10,726 bases of DNA from Candidatus Competibacteraceae bacterium (lineage in GTDB: Bacteria; Pseudomonadota; Gammaproteobacteria; Competibacterales; Competibacteraceae): the NCBI GenBank assembly GCA_003527885.1, contig DPWB01000058.1, forward strand, positions 2,167 to 12,892, written 5' to 3'. Within the stretch, counting starts at the first letter, position 1. The number at the start of each line of letters is the position of its first letter. Below the pieces are notes generated by a model. That model did not search any database. It saw only the letters and a list, made by a program, of their open reading frames with translations, and was not told the DNA's origin. This document shows, piece after piece, positions 1-10,185 of the stretch. The position numbers and the translations under genes are program-made.

Positions 1-810
<810 letters not shown>

Positions 811-878
811 AATGGCTTCTCCTCCAATTGATGATTGGCAAACCTGATTGATCCCCGATCCAAAACACCCGCATCACC
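811..878 (-). other. ftsA-ftsZ intergenic spacer with a small inverted repeat
   Basis: This 68-bp spacer is the longest non-coding interval in the window. It holds the ftsZ ribosome-binding site and, just before it, a 5-bp inverted repeat with a 5-nt loop (CCAAT-CATCA-ATTGG on the minus strand, 824-838). I see no convincing -35/-10 pair and no GC-rich hairpin followed by a T run, so neither a promoter nor a terminator is called. Confidence 0.5.
819..825 (-). promoter_or_regulatory. Strong ribosome-binding site of ftsZ
   Basis: On the minus strand this reads GGAGGAG, 8 nt before the ftsZ ATG. Unlike several upstream genes, ftsZ is not coupled to its neighbour by overlap, so a strong independent ribosome-binding site fits the high FtsZ level cells need. 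The first GG also forms the end of a small inverted repeat at 824-838. Confidence 0.8.
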
Positions 879-2114
879 CTAAAAATTCCCCTGAAACCAA
901 CTCTTCATCCGCGCCCACAACCCTTTGCGGCCCGCGCGCGATATCGGGCTTGGCCTGATCGGCCGGTTTTCGTTCCCGAACAGCAGCAAGCCCACCGCGG
1001 TGGCGTAGACCGGATTGCGCACCACGTCCGGCAAGCCCACCACATCCTGGGGAAACCCCAGCCGCACCGGCATGTGTAAGATGTCTTCGGCCAGTTCCAC
1101 CACGCCGTCCATCTTGGAGCTGCCGCCGGTCAGCACCACGCCGGCCGCGATCAAATTCTCGAAACCGCTGCGCTGGAGCTCCGCTTGCACCAGTTCGAAA
1201 AATTCCTCGTAGCGCGGCTCCACCACCTCGGCCAACGCGTGGCGCGAGAGCGAGCGCGGCGCCCGGTCGCCGACGCTGGTCACGTCGATCCGTTCGTCTT
1301 GGCGCGCCAGTTGCCGCAGGCAGCAGGCGTGCTTGAGCTTGATCTCCTCGGCCGCCTGCGCCGGCGTGCGAAAGGCCACGGCGATGTCGTTGGTCACCTG
1401 ATCGCCGGCGATGGGGATCACGGTGGTATGGCTGATCGCGCCGTGGGTGAACACCGCCAGGTCGGTGGTGCCGCCGCCGATATCCACCAGGCAAACGCCC
1501 AGTTCTTTTTCGTCTTGGGCCAGCACCGCCCGGCTAGACGCGAGCTGCTGCAAGATGATGTCGTCGACTTCCAGACCGCAGCGCTGCACGCATTTGACGA
1601 TGTTCTGCGCGGCGCTGACCGCGCCGGTGACGATGTGGACCCGCGCTTCCAGCCGCACGCCGGACATGCCGACCGGGTCTTGAATCCCTTCCTGGTTGTC
1701 GATGATGAATTCCTGGGGCAGGATGTGGAGGATTTTCTGATCCGCCGGGATCGCCACCACCCGCGCGGCCTCCATCACCCGCTCCACATCCTCGGCGGTC
1801 ACCTCCTGGTTCTTGATCGCGGTAACCCCGTTGGAATTGAAGCCCCGGATGTGGCTGCCGGAAATGCCGGTGTACACCGATTCGATCCGGCAGTCGGCCA
1901 TTTGCTCGGCCGCCTCGACCGCGCGCTGGATCGACTGCACGGTGGATTCGATGTTGACCACCACGCCCTTCTTCAGCCCCCGCGACGGATAAGAGCCGAT
2001 GCCGACCACCTCGATGGTGTTGTTGTCGGGACTCACTTCACCGACGATAGCCACCACTTTTGAGGTGCCGATATCGAGTCCGACGATCAAATTTTTCTCT
2101 TCTTTTTTGGACAT
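879..2114 (-). CDS. ftsA: Cell division protein FtsA
   Basis: FtsA is an actin/Hsp70-fold ATPase that tethers FtsZ filaments to the inner membrane and recruits later divisome proteins. The product is 411 residues, close to the 420 of E. coli. Visible parts are phosphate-1 motif GLDIGTSK (12-19), a 1C domain around 85-165, phosphate-2 motif VDIGGGTTDLAV (210-221), PRSL (286-289) followed by EVVEPRYEE (296-304), adenosine motif GVVLTGGSSKMDG (325-337) and PVYATAVGLLLFG (368-380). The C-terminal KGLWARMKSWF is a basic amphipathic helix, the expected membrane-targeting sequence. The ATG at 2114 is preferred because GGAG lies 5 nt upstream. The in-frame GTG directly before it (2117) is only 2 nt from that site. 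Its stop is TAG, and it starts 20 bp after the ftsQ stop. Confidence 0.97.
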   Translation of the reverse strand: MSKKEEKNLIVGLDIGTSKVVAIVGEVSPDNNTIEVVGIGSYPSRGLKKGVVVNIESTVQSIQRAVEAAEQMADCRIESVYTGISGSHIRGFNSNGVTAIKNQEVTAEDVERVMEAARVVAIPADQKILHILPQEFIIDNQEGIQDPVGMSGVRLEARVHIVTGAVSAAQNIVKCVQRCGLEVDDIILQQLASSRAVLAQDEKELGVCLVDIGGGTTDLAVFTHGAISHTTVIPIAGDQVTNDIAVAFRTPAQAAEEIKLKHACCLRQLARQDERIDVTSVGDRAPRSLSRHALAEVVEPRYEEFFELVQAELQRSGFENLIAAGVVLTGGSSKMDGVVELAEDILHMPVRLGFPQDVVGLPDVVRNPVYATAVGLLLFGNENRPIRPSPISRAGRKGLWARMKSWFQGNF

Positions 2115-2119
2115 CACCG

Positions 2120-2123
2120 CTCC
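2120..2123 (-). promoter_or_regulatory. Ribosome-binding site deciding the ftsA start
   Basis: The minus strand reads GGAG-CG-GTG-ATG here. The spacing is 5 nt to the ATG but only 2 nt to the adjacent in-frame GTG, so the ATG at 2114 is the more plausible start. The difference is a single residue. Confidence 0.55.
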
Positions 2124-2134
2124 GTTGCCGCCGC

Positions 2135-2941
2135 TTAACCCGCCGCCGGGGCCGCGCGATCCGCTTTCCAGCGCACGGCGAACCCGTTGACATAGCGCAA
2201 ATCCACTACTGCAATCCGGTCGATCTGGGCGGCCAACAGGCGCGGGTAAACGCGCGCCAAGCGCTGGAGCCGCTGCTCGAACTGCTCGCGTCCCACATAT
2301 ACCTCAAGGCCGTTTTCAAAGGTCAGCCACCACGCCCGCCGCTCGTCCTGCACCAGCCGCACCAACTTCAGCCCCAGCGGGTCGAGCAAGGCGCGCGCGG
2401 CCCTATAAGTCTCGATCAGCATTTTTTCATGGCCGTCCGGCCCGGACAGCTTCGGCCAAGGACCCGGTTGGCGCACCACGGTCGGCCGGAAGCGGACGCC
2501 GTTGACATCCACCATCTCGTGCTGGCCCCAATAGCCGAAAGCGGTTCGCTCGCGCAGCTTGATTTCCACCGTGTCCGGCCACCAGCGCCGCACCGAAACG
2601 TCTTCGATCCACGGGTTGACCACCAGCGCCGCATTCAAATCGTCCAGGTTGGCGACAAAAAAATTCTGGCCCACGTAGGTGCTGGCGACGGCGTTGAAAT
2701 CCGCCTCGACCAAGTTCCGTAATTCACCGTCGACGCGCACTTGCCGCAACGGAAAAGCGCCCGGCTCGCGCAGCTTCTGGCCGCCGATTTGCAAGCCGTA
2801 GCCGACCGCCGCGAACACCAGCGCCACCCCCAGCCAGCGCAGCGGCGGCCCCCACACCGCTTTCCACCGGCCACGGGTCTCCGCGGGCTCGCGTTTCAGC
2901 GAGGTCGCGCCCCGGCGGCGGCGTTTTTGTCCGAACCGCAT
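2135..2941 (-). CDS. ftsQ: Cell division protein FtsQ
   Basis: FtsQ is a single-pass inner-membrane protein that joins FtsB and FtsL into the periplasmic core of the divisome. The 268-residue product has the family layout: a short, very basic cytoplasmic tail (MRFGQKRRRR and onwards to about 30), one transmembrane helix at about 36-52 (WLGVALVFAAVGYG), then a periplasmic POTRA domain at about 63-131. The POTRA domain starts at FPLRQVRVDG and ends in NPWIEDVSVRRWWPDTVEIKL. A beta domain follows, with the typical ending VDLRYVNGFAVRW (246-258). Length is near the 276 of E. coli. The ATG is 7 bp after the ddl stop and has no clear Shine-Dalgarno, so translation is probably coupled to ddl. The C-terminal end AAPAAG is low-complexity and probably flexible. 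Confidence 0.96.
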   Translation of the reverse strand: MRFGQKRRRRGATSLKREPAETRGRWKAVWGPPLRWLGVALVFAAVGYGLQIGGQKLREPGAFPLRQVRVDGELRNLVEADFNAVASTYVGQNFFVANLDDLNAALVVNPWIEDVSVRRWWPDTVEIKLRERTAFGYWGQHEMVDVNGVRFRPTVVRQPGPWPKLSGPDGHEKMLIETYRAARALLDPLGLKLVRLVQDERRAWWLTFENGLEVYVGREQFEQRLQRLARVYPRLLAAQIDRIAVVDLRYVNGFAVRWKADRAAPAAG

Positions 2942-2948
2942 GGCGCGC

Positions 2949-5400
<2,452 letters not shown>

Positions 5401-5407
5401 TTCGTCG

Positions 5408-5412
5408 CCTCT
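5408..5412 (-). promoter_or_regulatory. Ribosome-binding site supporting the shorter murC start
   Basis: AGAGG on the minus strand is 7 nt before the ATG at 5400 and lies inside the coding frame of the longer alternative that begins at 5436. No Shine-Dalgarno-like sequence precedes 5436. Together with the N-terminal length match to E. coli MurC, this favours 5400. Confidence 0.55.
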
Positions 5413-5439
5413 CATCTCGTCCATCGGGGTATCCATCGT

Positions 5440-6525
5440 TCAAGCGCGCGCCTGTTCCAGACACGCGGTCGCCACCCGCTCGGCGGCTTCGATCCTCGCC
5501 AGTCCTCGGGCCGCTTCGGCCATTCCCAGCAGGCGGGGGCGATCGCCCAACAGCGCGCCCAGCAACTCGGCCAAGCTTTGCGCGGTCAGCTCCGCCTGCT
5601 GGCGGATCAGCGCCGCCCCACCCTGCTCCAGGTAGCGCGCGTTGGCGGTTTGGTGGTCGTCCACCGCGAACGGAAACGGCACCAGAATCGACCCGACGCC
5701 CGCCGCCGCCAGTTCGGCGACGGTCAGCGCGCCGGCCCGGCACAGCACCAGATCAGCCCAGCCGTAAGCCTCCGCCATCCCCTCGATAAACGGCGTCAAC
5801 CGCGCGGTCACACCCGCTTCCCGGTAAGCGGTTTCCGCCGCTTCGTGCAAGCGTCCCCCCGCCTGGTGCCAGACCTCCGGGCGCCGCGGTTCTTCGAGCA
5901 ACGCCACGGCTTGCGGCACCAGCCGGTTCAACGCCAGAGCGCCCTGGCTGCCGCCCACCACTAACAGCCGGGGGCGACCGGCGCGACCGGCAAAGCGCCC
6001 GGCGGGCGGCGGCAACGCCGCGATGGGCCGCCGGACCGGATTGCCGACCGTCACCGCACGCCGCGCGGTCGGGAACGTCGCCGGGAATGCTTGCAGCACC
6101 CGGTCGGCGACCCGCGCCAGCCAGCGGTTGGTCAGGCCCGCGATGGCGTTTTGTTCGTGCACCACCAACGGAATCCCCAACGAGCGGGCCACCATGCCGC
6201 CGGGCCCGCTGGCGAACCCCCCCATGCCGAGCACCACCCGCGGGCGCAGGCGGCGCAAGATCGCGCCGGCCTGCCACACCGCGCGCCCCAGCATCAGCGG
6301 CATTTCCAGCAACCGGGCCACGCCCTTGCCGCGCAACCCGGCGACGCCGATCCATTCGATGGGAATGCCCGCTTTCGGCACCAGCGTCGCTTCCAGGCCG
6401 CGCCGGGTTCCCATCCACACCACCGGCAAGCCGCGCTCGCGCAACCGCTCGGCCACCGCCAGCGCCGGAAATACGTGGCCGCCCGTGCCGCCGGCCATGA
6501 TCAACACCGGCCGAGCCGCCTTCAT
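5440..6525 (-). CDS. murG: UDP-GlcNAc:lipid I N-acetylglucosaminyltransferase MurG
   Basis: MurG transfers GlcNAc from UDP-GlcNAc to lipid I on the cytoplasmic face of the inner membrane, giving lipid II. It is a GT-B fold, family 28 glycosyltransferase. The 361-residue product has the N-terminal loop AGGTGGHVFPA (11-21), GMGGFASGPGG (100-110), HEQNAIAGLTNR (123-134), the domain-linking GNPVR (161-165), GGSQGALALN (191-200) and the UDP-binding region RAGALTVAEL (263-272) with PFPFAVDDHQTANA (283-296). The frame stays open upstream of 6525, but that part is arginine/proline-rich and lies inside ftsW. The ATG at 6525 overlaps the ftsW stop as ATGA, places the first motif at the usual position and has GGGGGAG 10 nt upstream. 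The reading therefore favours translational coupling to ftsW. Confidence 0.97.
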   Translation of the reverse strand: MKAARPVLIMAGGTGGHVFPALAVAERLRERGLPVVWMGTRRGLEATLVPKAGIPIEWIGVAGLRGKGVARLLEMPLMLGRAVWQAGAILRRLRPRVVLGMGGFASGPGGMVARSLGIPLVVHEQNAIAGLTNRWLARVADRVLQAFPATFPTARRAVTVGNPVRRPIAALPPPAGRFAGRAGRPRLLVVGGSQGALALNRLVPQAVALLEEPRRPEVWHQAGGRLHEAAETAYREAGVTARLTPFIEGMAEAYGWADLVLCRAGALTVAELAAAGVGSILVPFPFAVDDHQTANARYLEQGGAALIRQQAELTAQSLAELLGALLGDRPRLLGMAEAARGLARIEAAERVATACLEQARA

Positions 6526-7730
6526 TCGCCGTGCACTCCCCCGGCGCGGGTTTCCACGTCGATGCGCAGCAGCACCGCCAGGGTCAGGCACATCACCACC
6601 ACGCTACTGCCGCCGTAGCTCATCAGCGGCAAGGTCAACCCCTTGGTCGGCAGCACCCCCATGTTGACCCCCATGTTGAACAGCGCCTGAAGGCCGAGCC
6701 AGAGCCCGATGCCGTAAGCCAGATACGCCGAGAAGCGCATGTCCAGGCGTTCGGCCCGGCGCGCGATCTCAAACGCCCGCCAGACCAGAAGCATGAACAG
6801 GGCGACCACCACCACGATCCCGGCCAGCCCCAGTTCCTCGGCCAGCACGGCGAACAAAAAATCGGTATGGGCTTCCGGCAGATAAAACAGTTTTTGCACG
6901 CTCTGCCCCAAGCCGACCCCGAACAGCTCGCCGCGCCCGATGGCGATCAGCGACTGCGCCAGCTGATAGCCCTTGCCGAACGGATCGTCCCAGGGCCTTA
7001 GGAAACTCAGCACCCGATCCTGGCGGTAGGGTGAAGACAGGATCAACACCGCCATGACGGCCGCCGTCCCCACCTGCAAGGCCCCGAACTGCCAGAGGTT
7101 GACGCCGGCCAGAAACACCATGCCCAACGCGGTCGCCATCAACACCACCACGCTGCCGAAATCCGGCTCCAGCAACAGCAGCACCGCGAAGACCGCCAGC
7201 ACCCCCATCGGGCGGGCCAGCGCCAGCGCCGAGGTTTTGAAATCCGCCGTCTGCAATTGCGCGCCGTGGCGCTTGAGATAGCCGGCCACATAGATCAGGG
7301 CGAACAGCTTGGCAATTTCCGAAACCTGAACATTGATGGGGCCGAATCCGATCCAGCGGATACTGCCGTTGACTTCCTTGCCGACGCCGGGGATCAGCAC
7401 CAAGACCAAGAGCCCCAGCGCCGCCACCAACAACGCCGGCCCGACCCGCCGCCAGCGCGCCACCGGCACCTGAAACACGATGCCGGCCGCCAGCAAGCCG
7501 GCCAGTACGAACGACGCTTGGCGGACCAGAAAATGAAACGGTTGCCCCTGGCCGGTCTTCGGGTTGACGCCGATCGGGATCGAGGCCGAAGCCACCATCA
7601 GCAGACCCAGCGCCAGCAACAGCAACGCCGGAACCAGAATCCAGAGATCGGGAAACGGCAGCGCGCCGCGACGTTCGCCGGCACCCGGCAAGCGGCCGCG
7701 GTTGCCCTGAACGGCGGCGGCGCTCAGCAT
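6522..7730 (-). CDS. ftsW: Septal peptidoglycan glycosyltransferase FtsW
   Basis: FtsW is the SEDS-family integral membrane polymerase that, with FtsI, assembles lipid II into septal peptidoglycan. The 402-residue product is very hydrophobic, with about ten membrane helices, among them about 29-48, 72-90, 97-114, 171-188, 191-209, 215-232, 303-319, 334-354 and 366-389. SEDS motifs are LMVASASIPIG (44-54), GSIRWIGFGPINVQVSEIAKL (122-142, spanning the conserved RWI), LEPDFGS (187-193), PWDDPFGKGYQLAQSLIAIG (246-265), YLPEAHTDFLFAVLAEELG (283-301) and PTKGLTLPLMSYGGSS (361-376). The PEAHTD aspartate (290) lies in the periplasmic loop considered catalytic. The open frame runs far upstream into murD, but that part is arginine/glycine-rich shadow sequence. 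The ATG at 7730 has GGAGG 8 nt upstream and overlaps the murD stop by 7 bp. There is no other methionine before the first helix. The N-terminus is slightly shorter than in E. coli (414 residues). Confidence 0.97.
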   Translation of the reverse strand: MLSAAAVQGNRGRLPGAGERRGALPFPDLWILVPALLLLALGLLMVASASIPIGVNPKTGQGQPFHFLVRQASFVLAGLLAAGIVFQVPVARWRRVGPALLVAALGLLVLVLIPGVGKEVNGSIRWIGFGPINVQVSEIAKLFALIYVAGYLKRHGAQLQTADFKTSALALARPMGVLAVFAVLLLLEPDFGSVVVLMATALGMVFLAGVNLWQFGALQVGTAAVMAVLILSSPYRQDRVLSFLRPWDDPFGKGYQLAQSLIAIGRGELFGVGLGQSVQKLFYLPEAHTDFLFAVLAEELGLAGIVVVVALFMLLVWRAFEIARRAERLDMRFSAYLAYGIGLWLGLQALFNMGVNMGVLPTKGLTLPLMSYGGSSVVVMCLTLAVLLRIDVETRAGGVHGE

Positions 7731-9085
7731 CCGGCCAACCTCCGCACGGCGGCGGCAAACACCGCGCCGCGTTCCTCGTAGCCGCTGAACATGTCGAAGC
7801 TGGCGCAGGCGGGCGACAGCAGCACGCTGTCGCCCGCCCGCGCGCATCGCGCCGCCTGACGCACGGCCTGCTCCATGTCGGCCGCCCGTTGCAGCGGCAC
7901 GCTGTCGCCCAGCGCGGCGGCGATCAGGGGGGCGTCGCGACCGATCAACACCACCGATCTTGCCTTGTCGGCCAAGGCTTCCCGCAGCGGCGAAAAATCC
8001 TGGCCCTTGCCGTCGCCGCCGGCGATCAGCACCACCTGACCCGGCAGGCCGCGCACCGCCGCCACCGTCGCTCCGACGTTGGTGCCCTTGGAATCGTCGT
8101 ACCAACGCACGCCGGCGCGCTCCAGCACCAAGGTGGTGCGATGCGCCAATCCCGCAAACTCCCGCAGCGCCGCCAGCATCGCTTCACGCGGCAAACCCAG
8201 CGCGTGGCCCAGGGCCAGCGCCGCCAGCGCGTTGGCCAAGTTGTGCTCGCCGCCGATCTTCAGCTCCGAGGCCGCGATCCAGGGCTCGGCGCCTCGCCCC
8301 AACCAAGTCTCTCCGGCGCGCTGGCGCAAGCCGAAATCACCCTCGTTCGGCTCGGCCAAGGTGAAACGCACGATCTGCCGGCCCGGTTCGGCCATCGCCG
8401 CGACCGTCGGATCGTCGGCGTTGAGCACCATTACCCCGCCGCCCCGAAAAATCCGGCGCTTGGCGGCGATGTAATCGTCTAGCGTGTCGTAGCGGTCCAT
8501 GTGGTCGGGGCTGATGTTCAGCACCGTCGCCACCCGCGCGTTCAGGCTGGACGTGGTTTCCAGCTGGAAGCTCGACAGCTCCAACACGTACGCGGCGAGC
8601 GGCTTCGCGGCGTCCGCGCCCTTTTCTTGCGCCAGCCACAGCTCCAGCGCCGGAGTGCCGAGATTGCCGCCGACCGCCGCCGCCATAGCGGCGCGTTGCG
8701 CCATCTCGCCCAGCAAGGTCGTGACCGTGCTCTTGCCGTTGGAACCGGTGATGGCCGCGACCGGGACTCGGGTCAGGCGGGCCAGCAACTCGATGTCGCC
8801 CCAGATCGGCACGCCTTGGGCCGCCGCCGCAGCGATGGCCGGCGTGGCGACCGCCACTCCCGGACTGACCAGCAAGCGCGCCGCTTTGGCCAACAGCGTC
8901 GGATCGAACTCGCCCAGATGGAGCGGCACGGCCGGAAATTCCGCGCGCAAAGCCGCCAGTCCCGGCGGGTCGAGCCGGCTGTCGGCCACCGCGACGGCGG
9001 CATCCAGCGCCACCAGCGCCCGCACCGCGGACAAGCCGCTTTTGCCGAGTCCGACCACCAGCGTGGTTCCGCGCAATGGCGACAT
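7724..9085 (-). CDS. murD: UDP-N-acetylmuramoyl-L-alanine--D-glutamate ligase
   Basis: MurD adds D-glutamate to UDP-MurNAc-L-Ala in the cytoplasm. The 453-residue product (E. coli 438) is a complete three-domain Mur ligase. It has an N-terminal UDP-binding domain with VVGLGKSGLSAVRAL (10-24), P-loop ITGSNGKSTVTTLLGEM (112-128), VGGNLGTPAL (138-147), LELSSFQLE (168-176), NISPDHMDRY (190-199) and the lysine of AAKRRIF (Lys209) at the usual carbamylated position. The C-terminal domain follows, with GEHNLANALAA (279-289), YDDSKGTN (329-336), LIAGGDGKGQDF (353-364) and LLSPACASFDMF (422-433). The usual GLPHR box reads GLAHR here (312-316). The ATG at 9085 has AGGAGGAG 8 nt upstream, which overlaps the mraY stop. 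The end of murD overlaps ftsW by 7 bp. Confidence 0.97.
   Translation of the reverse strand: MSPLRGTTLVVGLGKSGLSAVRALVALDAAVAVADSRLDPPGLAALRAEFPAVPLHLGEFDPTLLAKAARLLVSPGVAVATPAIAAAAAQGVPIWGDIELLARLTRVPVAAITGSNGKSTVTTLLGEMAQRAAMAAAVGGNLGTPALELWLAQEKGADAAKPLAAYVLELSSFQLETTSSLNARVATVLNISPDHMDRYDTLDDYIAAKRRIFRGGGVMVLNADDPTVAAMAEPGRQIVRFTLAEPNEGDFGLRQRAGETWLGRGAEPWIAASELKIGGEHNLANALAALALGHALGLPREAMLAALREFAGLAHRTTLVLERAGVRWYDDSKGTNVGATVAAVRGLPGQVVLIAGGDGKGQDFSPLREALADKARSVVLIGRDAPLIAAALGDSVPLQRAADMEQAVRQAARCARAGDSVLLSPACASFDMFSGYEERGAVFAAAVRRLAGC
7739..7743 (-). promoter_or_regulatory. Ribosome-binding site deciding the ftsW start
   Basis: GGAGG on the minus strand lies 8 nt before the ATG at 7730, inside the last codons of murD. 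It rules in this start over the long upstream extension of the same frame. Confidence 0.7.
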
Positions 9086-9093
9086 CCGCGCGT

Positions 9094-9101
9094 CTCCTCC
9101 T
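9094..9101 (-). promoter_or_regulatory. murD ribosome-binding site overlapping the mraY stop codon
   Basis: The minus strand reads TAGGAGGAG, so the mraY stop TAG supplies the first two bases of AGGAGGAG, which lies 8 nt before the murD ATG. A ribosome terminating on mraY would end right on this site, an arrangement that favours reinitiation on murD. Confidence 0.75.
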
Positions 9102-10185
9102 AGCGAATCTTCAGCGTTGACAAACCGATCAACACCAGAATGATGGTGATGATCCAGAACCGGACGATCACCCGGGGCTCCGGCCAGCCCTTGAGCTCGA
9201 AGTGGTGGTGCAGCGGGGCCATCCGAAAAATCCGCCGGCCGGTCAATTTAAAGGAGCCAACTTGCAAGATGACCGACACGGTTTCCATGACGAACACGCC
9301 GCCCATCACGAACAGCACCAACTCCTGCCGCACCACCACCGCAATGACGCCTAGCGCCGCGCCCAGCGCCAGCGCGCCGACATCGCCCATGAACACTTGC
9401 GCCGGATAGGCGTTGAACCAGAGGAAGCCCAACCCGGCGCCGACCATCGCGCCGCAGAACACCATGACCTCTCCGGCGCCCACCACGTAAGGAATATCGA
9501 GGTAGCCGGCGAAAATGCGGTTGCCGGAGGTATAGCAAAATACGGCCATCGCGCCGGCCACCATCACGGTCGGCACGATGGCCAAACCGTCCAAGCCATC
9601 GGTGAGATTGACGGCGTTGCTGGAACCGACGATCACAAAGTAGGTGAGCGGGACGAACAGCCAGCCGAGATTCAGGGCGACATTCTTGAAGAACGGCACG
9701 ATCAATTGCGTCTCGATGGGAGCCTGGGCGGTAAAAAACAGCAACAGCGCCGCCGCCAAACCGACGCCGGATTGCAAGGAATATTTGGCCCGCGCCGACA
9801 ACCCTTTCGAATTGCGCAGGATCAATTTCTTGTAGTCGTCCGCCCAACCGATGGCGCCGAAAGCCAGCGTCGTCAGCAACACGATCCAGACGTAATGATT
9901 GCGCGGGTCGGCCCACAGCACCGTGGCGACGGCGATGGCGACCAGAATGAGCGCGCCGCCCATGGTCGGAGTGCCGGCTTTCGACAGGTGGCTTTTCGGC
10001 CCATCCTGGCGGACCTGCTGGCCGATCTGGTAGTGGCTCAAGCGCTCGATCATGACCGGCCCGACGACAAGCGAGATCAGCAGCGCCGTCAGGGTCCCCA
10101 GGATCCCCCGCAGCGTCAAATACTGGAAGACATTGAACCCCGTATAGAAATTATTGGTCAGCCATTCGGCCAGCAACACCAGCAT
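9100..10185 (-). CDS. mraY: Phospho-N-acetylmuramoyl-pentapeptide transferase MraY
   Basis: MraY moves phospho-MurNAc-pentapeptide from UDP to undecaprenyl phosphate, making lipid I, the first membrane step of the pathway. The product is 361 residues, close to the 360 of E. coli, with about ten membrane helices. Visible motifs are the N-terminal [12 protein letters not shown] (17-28), [16 protein letters not shown] (62-77), the catalytic aspartate pair in WADDYKK (114-120), [12 protein letters not shown] (192-203), [18 protein letters not shown] (258-275, active-site Asp268) and the HHH box [15 protein letters not shown] (322-336). The ATG at 10185 shares its A with the murF stop (TGATG) and has GGAGG 10 nt upstream. 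The stop (TAG) forms part of the murD ribosome-binding site. All catalytic residues are present, so the enzyme should be active. Confidence 0.98.
   Translation of the reverse strand: MLVLLAEWLTNNFYTGFNVFQYLTLRGILGTLTALLISLVVGPVMIERLSHYQIGQQVRQDGPKSHLSKAGTPTMGGALILVAIAVATVLWADPRNHYVWIVLLTTLAFGAIGWADDYKKLILRNSKGLSARAKYSLQSGVGLAAALLLFFTAQAPIETQLIVPFFKNVALNLGWLFVPLTYFVIVGSSNAVNLTDGLDGLAIVPTVMVAGAMAVFCYTSGNRIFAGYLDIPYVVGAGEVMVFCGAMVGAGLGFLWFNAYPAQVFMGDVGALALGAALGVIAVVVRQELVLFVMGGVFVMETVSVILQVGSFKLTGRRIFRMAPLHHHFELKGWPEPRVIVRFWIITIILVLIGLSTLKIR

Noticed and set aside
811..878. Possible ftsZ promoter in the ftsA-ftsZ spacer
   Set aside because: I could not find a -35/-10 pair with reasonable match and spacing. 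In E. coli ftsZ promoters lie inside upstream genes, and such sites cannot be called reliably by eye here.
1185..2063. Plus-strand open frame of 292 codons antisense to ftsA
   Set aside because: Composition is dominated by His/Asp/Arg/Gly in the pattern of reverse-complemented coding DNA, with no motif. ftsA on the other strand is certain.
6526..6591. N-terminal extension of the murG frame by 22 codons
   Set aside because: It lies inside ftsW, is Arg/Gly/Pro-rich and unlike any MurG N-terminus. The ATGA overlap at 6522-6525 gives the standard start.
7731..8105. N-terminal extension of the ftsW frame by 125 codons
   Set aside because: The extension is Arg/Gly-rich out-of-frame murD sequence. 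The ATG at 7730 has a good ribosome-binding site and gives the normal FtsW length.
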